Assembly: GCA_965226185.1 (NCBI GenBank)
Contig: CBDDCT010000007.1
Span: 2,604,001-2,668,000, forward strand
Source: CBDCYS01 sp965226185
GTDB taxonomy: Bacteria; Acidobacteriota; Terriglobia; Bryobacterales; UBA6623
Direction: 5' to 3'
Length of the DNA: 64,000 bases
Below are positions 7,981-15,367 of this stretch, one piece after another (within the stretch, counting starts at the first letter, position 1; each line of letters opens with the position of its first letter). The notes beneath the pieces are model-generated. The model was not told where the DNA came from. It saw only the letters and a list, made by a program, of their open reading frames with translations, and searched no databases. The position numbers and the translations under genes are program-made.

Positions 7981-8329
7981 TCACGGTCGGGATGACGCTG
8001 CGATTCGGCGGGACAGCAGACCGGCCGCTTGACCGGTGCGCTTTCCGGCGGGCAGGGGCGCGGGGCAACCTGAATAAGATTGCGAGGTCAGCCGTTCAGG
8101 CCTTGGCGAGTTGGGCGGCGATTTCGTCGAGCTCGCGGTTGCGGCGGTGGTAGCCGGTTTCGGCGACACATTTTCTGTAGAAAACTGCAATTCGCACCCC
8201 CAGGCCACTGAAACAAAACGGCTTGCGCGTTTTACGAAAATTCATGCCACGGCGCCCAAGGTCGAGCTTTAACGTGCATAGTGCTCGGAATACCACGGCA
8301 GCCGCCGCGAAAAGGCCACTTTGCTGCAA
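7981..8329. other. No recognisable gene
   Basis: Lies between the NHL fragment and the truncated GMC gene. A minus-strand frame ending ELDEIAAQLAKA at 8096 looks codon-like but matches no family I recognise and has no good start. It may be the scar of the deletion that removed the bodies of the flanking genes. Confidence 0.5.
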
Positions 8330-8488
8330 TCAGCGCAAATCCGGCCCTCCGGGAACCACTTCCGGCCCGGCTTCCAGCAGGGCGACGTCGAGTCCCGCGG
8401 CGGTCAGGCGCTGCGCGGCGGTTCCGCCACCGGCGCCACTGCCGACTATGATCGCGTCGTAGATCTTCTGAGAGCGAATGACCTGCAT
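8330..8488 (-). pseudogene. GMC oxidoreductase, N-terminal stub
   Basis: ATG 8488 starts four bases after the stop of the TPP enzyme. The product reads DAIIVGSGAGGGTAAQRL followed by VALLEAGPE, the FAD-binding beta-alpha-beta unit of glucose-methanol-choline oxidoreductases, and terminates after 52 codons. Family members have 500-600 residues, so more than 90 percent is missing. Tight spacing shows it was co-transcribed with the upstream TPP enzyme. Confidence 0.75.
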
Positions 8489-8492
8489 AGTT

Positions 8493-10277
8493 CTATTCCG
8501 CCTTGATCTTGCCTTCCCAAATACCTTCGACCGTGCCGCTCCACGGCCCCACGTTCCAGCGCCCAAACGCCCCCAGCGCGGAGTAGCTTTCTTCTCCTAG
8601 ATGAACTTTGACGTCCACGACAGCCGGTCCCCGATGCCGATAGGCCTTGTCGAGGCACTCGGCAAGCGAGTCCAGATTCGGTTCAGGAGTGAAGCTTTCA
8701 CAACCCATCGACGCCGCGAGTTGGGCAAAATCCACGGGCGGTGTTTTCGGCGCATCCACCGTGGCGAACCCTCGATACCGCTGTGCCCATTGAAGCGCCG
8801 TGATGGCCCCCATCGCCTGGTTATCGAGCACCACGACGGTGCAGTTCGAACCGTGCTTCACCATGTCGCGAACGGCTTGAGCCTGCATCAGAAACGACCC
8901 GTCGCCGATGATCGCCGTGGGGTATTTGCCGCCGGGTACGAGGCCCAGTCCGAAAGCCGCGCAGATGCCGAAGCCCATGCAGGAGTTGCCGGTTTCGTTC
9001 AGCCAAGTGCCCGGCTCGATATGACGGCAGATCTGGAAACCGTGGGCTTGCACATCCCCGGCGTCGAAGATCTTGATCCCGCGAAAGGTGTTCACGTAGT
9101 CATCGATGGTCTTGATGGCAGCCGGCTGGGTAAGCTTGCCGCCGATCACGGGGTGCTTGTAAAAGCTGTCGAGGTAGCGCTGCCATTTCCGCTTGGCGCG
9201 TGTAAGTGAGGCGACCCAGCTCGAGCCGGGTGAAATCGGTTCCCCTTTGTTGATTTCCGCGAGCAGATCCTCGATCGCCGCCCGGGTATCGCCGACCAGC
9301 GCCATGCCGTCATAGCGCTGAGCTTCGACTTCGTTGAGATTGATGTTGAGGAACGCTTTCGCTTTTGAGTAAAGCGTACCGGAGCAGTCCGCCTGACACA
9401 CGCCGCGGCCGCCGACGTTGATGATCAAACTCGCCTGCTCGGCGGCGTAGTTGCCCGAGATCGATCCTTTCGAGCCGGCCGGCCCCACGTTGAGCGGGAA
9501 GCCGGACTCAACGGTGTCCATCGCCACCGGTCCCATGATGACCGCGGCGCCGATCTTCTCCGCCAGACGCTTGACCGCTTCTCCGGCGCCGCGGGCGCCG
9601 CCGCCCACGCGCATGGCGATTCTCTTGTGGCGGCGAATTTCCTCCACCGCAAGGCGAACCTGCCCGGGATGCGGCCGCAAACCGCCGGCGGGCTGCTCGA
9701 CGCGGCGCAAAAGCATATCCATGTTGTAGTTGTGAGGCGCCGCTTGCAGGTTCATCGGAAGAAAAATATTGACCGGACCGCCGGAACCTTTTTCGCGGGT
9801 TTTAGCCAAAGCCTCGGGGAGAATCGTGTAGGCGTTGCGCGGATCAATCAGCGTGTAGGCCTGCTTGGCCACCGCGCCAGCCACGCTGGCGAAGCCGAAC
9901 TGGCCATCCCGCATGATCTGCTGCATGTTCGGGCCTTCGTAGGCCGTCGTCTTGTCGCCGGCGAAAACCAGGTAGCCATAGCCGTCGCTCATGGCGGTCG
10001 CCTGGCCGATCAGAGTATTGAGCCAGCCGGGGCCGATCGAGGTGAATACGGCCGACTCGATGCCATGAGCCCAGCGCAGAGCCGTCGCGGCGTGGGCGGC
10101 CACCGCTTCATGCTGAACGTCGACAACTCGAAACTTGCGCTTGCCGTGATAGGGCGTCAGGGCCTCAAGCAGGGTTGTGTTGCCATGGCCGCCGATGCCG
10201 AACAAGTACTGGATGCCGTTTTCGGCCAAAAAAGCCGCGACGGCTTCGGCGAGGCTGAGGGTTTTGAAGCGGGCCAT
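8493..10277 (-). CDS. TPP-dependent acetolactate synthase-like enzyme (IolD-type candidate)
   Basis: A 594-residue thiamine diphosphate enzyme of the acetolactate synthase/benzoylformate decarboxylase superfamily. Glu57 in VQHEAVAAH is the N-terminal proton-relay glutamate; a central FAD/nucleotide-like domain spans ~200-345; the TPP-Mg motif GDGSF at 458-462 with Asp485-Asn486 sits in the C-terminal domain. Sequence features alone do not fix the substrate. Downstream are a GMC oxidoreductase stub and upstream are two TIM-barrel sugar isomerase-like genes, a set often seen in inositol or sugar-acid catabolism, so an IolD-like hydrolase of a cyclic dione is a reasonable candidate. Cytoplasmic; no signal peptide. 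Confidence 0.8.
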   Translation of the reverse strand: MARFKTLSLAEAVAAFLAENGIQYLFGIGGHGNTTLLEALTPYHGKRKFRVVDVQHEAVAAHAATALRWAHGIESAVFTSIGPGWLNTLIGQATAMSDGYGYLVFAGDKTTAYEGPNMQQIMRDGQFGFASVAGAVAKQAYTLIDPRNAYTILPEALAKTREKGSGGPVNIFLPMNLQAAPHNYNMDMLLRRVEQPAGGLRPHPGQVRLAVEEIRRHKRIAMRVGGGARGAGEAVKRLAEKIGAAVIMGPVAMDTVESGFPLNVGPAGSKGSISGNYAAEQASLIINVGGRGVCQADCSGTLYSKAKAFLNINLNEVEAQRYDGMALVGDTRAAIEDLLAEINKGEPISPGSSWVASLTRAKRKWQRYLDSFYKHPVIGGKLTQPAAIKTIDDYVNTFRGIKIFDAGDVQAHGFQICRHIEPGTWLNETGNSCMGFGICAAFGLGLVPGGKYPTAIIGDGSFLMQAQAVRDMVKHGSNCTVVVLDNQAMGAITALQWAQRYRGFATVDAPKTPPVDFAQLAASMGCESFTPEPNLDSLAECLDKAYRHRGPAVVDVKVHLGEESYSALGAFGRWNVGPWSGTVEGIWEGKIKAE

Positions 10278-10313
10278 TGAATTCCTGGTAAGTGTCGGCA
10301 GGGGCGGGCGGCC

Positions 10314-11213
10314 CTAAACGGCGGCGAGAACCGCCTCGACTTTGCGCCGTCCCACGCGGCACACTTCCTCCGCGGGCTTGCCCCACCAGTGGGGAGAAAA
10401 CAGCTCGAGCATCACCTTGCCCGAGTAGCCCGTGCTTTGGAGCTTTCGAATCATCTCCACCAACGGCAGCGTCCCATCGCCTGGCATGACGCGGTCGGCA
10501 TCGGTGAGCAGCTCCCGGAGCTTCCCCGGCTTGAGGTCGTCGATATGGAAGTTCGCCACCTCATCCGGGCCGATGTCGTCGAGGTCGGCCATCTTGCCGC
10601 GCCCGGCCCACAGATGAAAAGGGTCGAGGCAGACCTTCAGGTTAGGATGATTCACCTGACGGATCATCCACAGCGCTGAGGGCAACGTCGAGAGGAAAGT
10701 CGAGATCTTGAGGAACTCGATGACGATCACGATGCCGTAGTCCTTGGCGAACTCGGCGGCACTGCGATAGTTTTCGACTGCCTGTTTGTAGTGGTCCATT
10801 GTGACCTTCGGTTCGCGGACCACGCAGGCACAATTGCTGAGCCTGAGACCGAGCGCGGCGGTGCGCTCGACATTGCGCTTGAAGGCGTCGAAGCGGTGGG
10901 GTTGCCTGTCGTCGGGAAAGCCGAGTGACGGCGCGTGCTGGGAACCAAGCGGCTCGAGCCCGTTGTCTTCGAGCATCTTCTTGACGTCGGCGATGGAATA
11001 CCGCGACTGGCCGTTGATCTTGCTTTGCCGCAGCTCGACGTGCTTGAAACCAGCTCCCGCGATCGCTTCGAAGTCTTCGAGAATCGTCGAGTCGCACTTC
11101 CAAAGCGTCGCCTGGTGCATGCCTATTTCGAGGCCTGCTCCGGCGGCGGAAGCTCTCGGGGCCAAAGCGGCAGCGGCGCCCGCGCCGGCCAGCAAGTTTC
11201 GTCTCGTGATCAT
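10314..11213 (-). CDS. TIM-barrel sugar phosphate isomerase/epimerase-like protein with Tat leader
   Basis: ATG 11213 overlaps the stop of the upstream gene (ATGA) and begins MITRRNLLAGAGAAAALAPR, a twin-arginine type leader, so the longer upstream frame is rejected. The mature ~275 residues resemble xylose isomerase-like TIM barrels (AP endonuclease family 2): GFKHVELRQSKING, VIVIEFL with a metal-binding Glu, VCLDPFHLW with Asp and His, ANFHIDDLKPG, and VMLELFSPHWW near the end. Probably isomerises or epimerises a sugar derivative in the periplasm. Total 299 residues, normal for the family. A paralogous gene lies directly upstream, and the TPP enzyme is 36 bases downstream. Confidence 0.8.
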   Translation of the reverse strand: MITRRNLLAGAGAAAALAPRASAAGAGLEIGMHQATLWKCDSTILEDFEAIAGAGFKHVELRQSKINGQSRYSIADVKKMLEDNGLEPLGSQHAPSLGFPDDRQPHRFDAFKRNVERTAALGLRLSNCACVVREPKVTMDHYKQAVENYRSAAEFAKDYGIVIVIEFLKISTFLSTLPSALWMIRQVNHPNLKVCLDPFHLWAGRGKMADLDDIGPDEVANFHIDDLKPGKLRELLTDADRVMPGDGTLPLVEMIRKLQSTGYSGKVMLELFSPHWWGKPAEEVCRVGRRKVEAVLAAV

Positions 11214-12172
11214 GCCCCGGCCCCTATTTTTTTGACATAGTCGGAGACGGCGTTCTTGCAACTGCGCGAGGTTTCGTAGGGGTCCTCCGTGGCCCAACTG
11301 TCGATCTGAAACCAGCCTCGAAAGCCTCCTTTGTAGAGGATGTCGATCAGCCCTTCGATATCGTAGTTGCCCACGCCGCAAGGCAGGTGTTTCGAAGTCC
11401 CGGGGCGTCCGTCCGGGGTCGGCCGCAGCGTGCTGTCACCGTCACAGAACTGCACGTATCCCACGCGGCCGACCCCCAGTTCCTTGAGGAGAATATCCGG
11501 CCGGCCCTTGGCCCCGTTGAGAACGTCGAAGTGAGAGGGGTCGAAGATGACCTTGAAATCCTTCATGCCGACGGCGGCGAACAGCTTGTGATAATGCGAC
11601 GGCTGGTTGATGAGCAGAGGCGGCTCGCCTTCGATGGCGATGAAGATTCCTTTGTCGACCGCGTATTGCGCGGCGGGCTTGACGGCGGCGGCGAAACGCT
11701 CGATCCATTGGTCTTCGGCCAAGCCTTTCGTTGCCTGGCGGCCGCCTTGCCACAACCCCATGGCGTCGCAGCCGAGTTTCACGGCCAGGTCGACGTAGCG
11801 TTTGACGGCGTCGGCGTACTTCGCCCGCTCGGCGCTGTCAGTGGTAACCGGATTGACGCCTCGGGGACCGCCAGCCTGGATCGAGAAAATCTGCAAACCA
11901 TACGATTCGACTTTTTGCCGCATTTGGTGAATACCAGCGTTGTCGTCGGGATCCGGATACCCGCCGCGCCAATTGCGCCAGGCCTCGATCCCCTGGAAGC
12001 CCTCGTCGCGGGTAAAGCGCAGGATCTCGTCGTAGTCGTACTTTTTCTTGTGGTATTGCTCGGAAGAGCCGAAACCATTCAGGCCAGTGGCTATTTTCCA
12101 GGGTCGCGGGGCAGCTCAGTTGGCGGCGGCCGCCGCCGCGATCTGAGCTAGAAACAAGCGTCTTGTAAGCAT
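11210..12172 (-). pseudogene. TIM-barrel isomerase-like protein interrupted by in-frame TGA after the signal peptide
   Basis: ATG 12172 encodes MLTRRLFLAQIAAAAAAN, a Tat-type signal, then TGA at 12118-12116. The same frame continues without interruption: APRPWKIATGLNGFGSSEQY, then GFQGIEAWRNWRGGYPDPDD and a complete barrel with FIAIEGEPPLL, VIFDPSHFDV and GWFQIDSW. All parts of a ~320-residue sugar isomerase-like protein are therefore present except one codon. A single substitution (for example TCA to TGA) explains it. Re-initiation at ATG 11923 would make a 237-residue protein lacking the first strands and the export signal. The 3' end overlaps the next isomerase gene by four bases. Confidence 0.75.
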
Positions 12173-12358
12173 CACGACCCCCTCCAGTGTGGTTTTACAC
12201 GCCTAGCAATCATACCGAACTGGCTGGATCGAGTGCTGGCGGCGATTCGTCTTGCAGGTTGCCGTTGGTCGGCCGCCGTGCGGGGGCACGATGTTCTTCA
12301 CGGGAAGGCCGAGATACGCTCTACCGGGCGCGCTGTCCCAGCGCTCGATGGGGCCGCC

Positions 12359-12381
12359 GCGTGGTGAGAAAAGCGGCTTAG
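12359..12381 (+). repeat. Repeat family A, end fragment
   Basis: Reads GTGGTGAGAAAAGCGGCTTAG, the right terminus of the repeat described at 40058-40240. It contributes the stop codon (TAA on the minus strand) of the YraN-like gene. Confidence 0.6.
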
Positions 12382-12824
12382 AATCTTCGACGCTTCTTCA
12401 TTGACCCGGCCGTGAAGGCGGCCTTGTAGAGCTCGATTCTGGGCTCGCCGCCGAGGAGCACGCTGACCACGTCGAAACGGACCCGGCCGAAATCAATACC
12501 CGCCCTTCGCGCGTACTCCTTGGCTGCCCGTATCAGGTGACGGCGCTTCTCTTGGCCGACAGCGCGCTCCGGCCGCCCGAACTCCTCACTAGCACGGGTT
12601 TTGACTTCGATGATGGCCAAGCGCTCAGCGTCCCACGCAACCAAGTCAAGCTCTTCTCTGCCATGGCGCGGCCGATAGTTGCGCGCCACCACCGTATAGC
12701 CGAGACGGCGCAGGTGGTCGTAAGCAAGATCTTCCCCCCTCCGAGCGTCGCGGAGGTGCTGTGGCAGGGAACGCTCAGCGCGCGCCCGCAGCCATTCCCG
12801 CAGAAATTGGTACACAGAGAGCAC
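12378..12824 (-). CDS. yraN: YraN/UPF0102 family endonuclease-like protein
   Basis: A 148-residue protein started by GTG at 12824. It shows the UPF0102 core: RRGEDLAYDHLRRLGYTVVA, ARNYR, then the PD-(D/E)XK nuclease-type residues in EELDLVAWD and IIEVKTR, and the helix KRRHLIRAAKEYARR. The family is a Holliday-junction-resolvase-like fold of uncertain role, often near DNA processing genes. No partner gene is adjacent here: the upstream 1.3 kb is gene-poor. The stop codon lies inside a fragment of repeat family A. Confidence 0.88.
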   Translation of the reverse strand: MLSVYQFLREWLRARAERSLPQHLRDARRGEDLAYDHLRRLGYTVVARNYRPRHGREELDLVAWDAERLAIIEVKTRASEEFGRPERAVGQEKRRHLIRAAKEYARRAGIDFGRVRFDVVSVLLGGEPRIELYKAAFTAGSMKKRRRF

Positions 12825-13893
12825 CTGACGGCGTCATACGAAAACAAGGGGAGACAACCCAGGGCCGGGATGGTTGGGCCAAAGCGGCGCTGGCGCCAAC
12901 CGGCTACACGCTGAAATCTAGCATCCTCTCCGGCCACGAGTCAAGATGAAGAGCGCGAGCTTCAGCTCCGCCGCCAGTAGCGACCGGCAATCTTGCCGGT
13001 CCATCGCCGCGAAAGCGGCGAAGCTCAAGCGTCCATACCCCGGCGCCCCGCTCGGTAGTGTTCTAGGATTGCGTTGCTGGGCCGCTGTCACGAAGGAAAT
13101 TCAGCGGGCGATCTATGACACATAAAACTGACCCCTCCAGCTTAGGCCACTGAATCTTGTGCGTCGAAGATCCATGAGTCACGGCAGTCCGGGACATCTT
13201 TCGAAACTGGGCCGCCACCTTCTCGCCACGGATAGCAGCACCCACTCCATAGGCGGTTTGGTTTGCCGCCGGCTTAGCCCGCTTTTCTCACCGCGTGGCG
13301 AGGCGAGCTGCGTGAGAGGCGCGTCAGTACGAGGCGCGTTCGGCTTGACGCCAACCCCGCTGAATTAAGGACGCATACTTGACGGTAGGTCGAAAACGGC
13401 CGGCAAGTGCAAAAAAGGACTGCCGGTCCTCTCGCCTGCCTCGCCCGTCAGGCGCTGAGAAACCCGGGCTGACAAACTCAGTCACGGATTTTTTACAAAA
13501 TTATCCCCTTTGTTTTCAACAGTTTTATCCAGGAAGCCCCAGGCCGCCCGAGGCCGGCTTGCTATCCTAAAAAAGGGAAACCCAGCGATGAATCATTTTC
13601 CATGTGGAGGTGACCGGCGGGCGATCCAGGCCCCCCCCCGCCCGGCAAAAAACCCGATATGCTCTCATACACTCGCAAATCCTCTCATTGAAAAAATTAA
13701 CCGCTTATAAATGAACAACTTGCGCCCAAACCGCTCAAGTCCATTGAGACTCTTTTGCTAGCGAATACGAGGACGATGACAGCAAAAGAGACCAAAGGGC
13801 GAACATTGAAAAAAATCCGCTTGATCGCTGGATGAAACAGGATCGCCTCCAGAATGCCCGAAAAGTTGCGCCGTGAGAAATGCAGCCTAGCCC
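12825..13893. other. Gene-poor region with repeat fragments
   Basis: No credible gene. It holds a 20-bp perfect hairpin GACCGGCAATCTTGCCGGTC at 12982-13001, a half copy of repeat family A at 13275-13339, and an A/T-rich stretch from about 13480 to 13850 with purine runs. Short frames across it show no conserved motifs or matching ribosome binding sites. Confidence 0.6.
13275..13339 (-). repeat. Repeat family A, half copy
   Basis: About 65 bp matching, in reverse, the right half of the full copy at 40058-40240, including TAGCCCGC-TTTCTC at the end and the internal GCGTCAGTACGAGGCG block. The left half is missing. Confidence 0.75.
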
Positions 13894-14121
13894 CAATACA
13901 CGTCACTTAAGACTTTTTGAGCCGCGAAGCGGCGCAGGATCGTAGCCCATGGGTGGAGCGAAGCGGAACCCTGGGTGAGAGACCCATCGACCGAAAAGCC
14001 CTGAAGGGGCGGAGGAAAACACTCGGCATGACTTCCGATGACAGGGCCGGTTTTCACCCAAAAAAATACAATGCACTAGGGCAAGCAACCAGGCGCCGAA
14101 TTCCTTAAGTGACGTGCATTG
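13894..14121. mobile_element. MITE-like element with 20-bp inverted ends
   Basis: A 228 bp non-coding unit. The left end CCCAATACACGTCACTTAAG and the reversed right end CTCAATGCACGTCACTTAAG match at 18 of 20 positions, with a perfect 12-bp core (13900-13911 and 14104-14115). The motif AGCCTAGCCC occurs just outside both ends (13884-13893, partly overlapping, and 14122-14131), a possible target duplication. The interior carries the GCCGCGAAGCGGCGCAGGAT and GGGTGGAGCGAAGCGGAACC block also seen at 17455-17640. No coding capacity for a transposase. Confidence 0.7.
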
Positions 14122-14196
14122 AGCCTAGCCCAGCAACGCAGTCCTAGAACATTACCGGGCCCCCTCGCCGAGGTTCGATACACTGGGTTCGCGGTA

Positions 14197-15363
14197 ATGA
14201 AGATTCTGGTTTCGGCCGGCGAGGCATCGGGGGATCGCTACAGCGCCCAGCTTGTTGAGGCCCTGAGAAAGCATCTCCCCGAAGCTGAATTCTTCGGATG
14301 CGCGGGCCCTCATCTTCGGGAGGCAGGGGTGCGGCCCATCGTGCGGGCCGAGCAACTGGCGGTCGTGGGGATCTTCGAGGTCATTGCCCACATCCCGCGC
14401 ATCTGGCGCGAGTTCCGGCGCTTGGCCGCCGCGGCAAGGCAAGAGCGGCCGCTGTTGGCCATCCTCACGGATTCTCCTGATTTTCACCTGCGGCTGGCGC
14501 GCAAACTGCACCGGGAGGGTATTCCCGTCTTCTACTACGTTGCTCCGCAGGTATGGGCTTGGCGCAAACGGCGGGTACGGCTGCTCGAAAGATTCGTCGA
14601 TCAATTGCTTTGCATCTTCCCGTTCGAGGAGGGTTTCTTCCGGGACCATAACGTACAGGCGACATTCGTCGGGCATCCTCTCCACGGAGCGGTGGCTACT
14701 CGTATTCCTCGTGAAGAGTTTTTCCGTAAATATGCCCTTAAGGAAAGACGTCCTCTGGTCGCCTTGCTGCCTGGAAGCCGCCGCGGCGAAGCGTCCCGTC
14801 ATCTCCCGGAGTTAATGAATGCGGTTGAACTTCTTCAACGATGGCGGCCGCTGAACTTCGTGCTACCCGCTTCCACAACGACGGGAAAGCAGTTTTTTGA
14901 GGAACGCATTTCGAATTCCTCCGTCCATATAATTGAAGGCGAAACGGAAAACGCGGTTGGGCATGCGGATTTGGCTCTTGTGGCGAGCGGCACGGCCACG
15001 GTGGAAGCAGCCCTGCTGGGGACGCCGATGGTTGTTTTTTATCGCGTCAGCGCCGCGACTTGGATCGTCGGCAAGCCGCTTGTGGATGTAGCTCACTACA
15101 GTATGGTGAATCTGCTGGCGGGGCGAGCCATAGTTCCGGAGTTGATCCAGCGAGACTTCACCGGGGAGCGGCTGGCCGCCGAGGCAAAGCGGCTTCTGGA
15201 GAACGAGGCTGACCGAACGAGAATGCGGGAGGAGTTAAAGGTGGTCGAGCAGAGTCTTCGAGCGAAACGGCCGGCAGCCGAACGAGCCGCCGAGGTGATC
15301 CGTGACGCACTGAAGTCGCGCGGTGTGTTGCCTTCTGAAGCGTCGAGATCATTGGAAGGATAG
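14197..15363 (+). CDS. lpxB: Lipid-A-disaccharide synthase LpxB
   Basis: A 388-residue glycosyltransferase of family 19. ATG 14197 starts MKILVSAGEASGDRYSAQLV, the diagnostic N-terminal end, so the upstream extension is rejected. Other LpxB motifs are GCAGPHLREAG, TDSPDFHLRLA, YYVAPQVWAWRKRR, FVGHPL, LLPGSRRGE and ASGTATVEAALLGTPMVV. It joins UDP-diacylglucosamine to lipid X at the inner membrane to make the lipid A disaccharide, which shows an LPS-type outer membrane. The next gene starts four bases after its stop. Other lpx genes are not in the window. Confidence 0.95.
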   Translation: MKILVSAGEASGDRYSAQLVEALRKHLPEAEFFGCAGPHLREAGVRPIVRAEQLAVVGIFEVIAHIPRIWREFRRLAAAARQERPLLAILTDSPDFHLRLARKLHREGIPVFYYVAPQVWAWRKRRVRLLERFVDQLLCIFPFEEGFFRDHNVQATFVGHPLHGAVATRIPREEFFRKYALKERRPLVALLPGSRRGEASRHLPELMNAVELLQRWRPLNFVLPASTTTGKQFFEERISNSSVHIIEGETENAVGHADLALVASGTATVEAALLGTPMVVFYRVSAATWIVGKPLVDVAHYSMVNLLAGRAIVPELIQRDFTGERLAAEAKRLLENEADRTRMREELKVVEQSLRAKRPAAERAAEVIRDALKSRGVLPSEASRSLEG

Positions 15364-15367
15364 GGGA

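Noticed and set aside
12116..12118. In-frame TGA as a selenocysteine codon
   Set aside because: The position is in the cleaved part of a Tat leader or just after it, with no catalytic context, so a nonsense mutation is more likely.
13697..13906. Minus-strand 69-codon frame with hydrophobic segment
   Set aside because: No start signal, no family, and it overlaps the repeat element.
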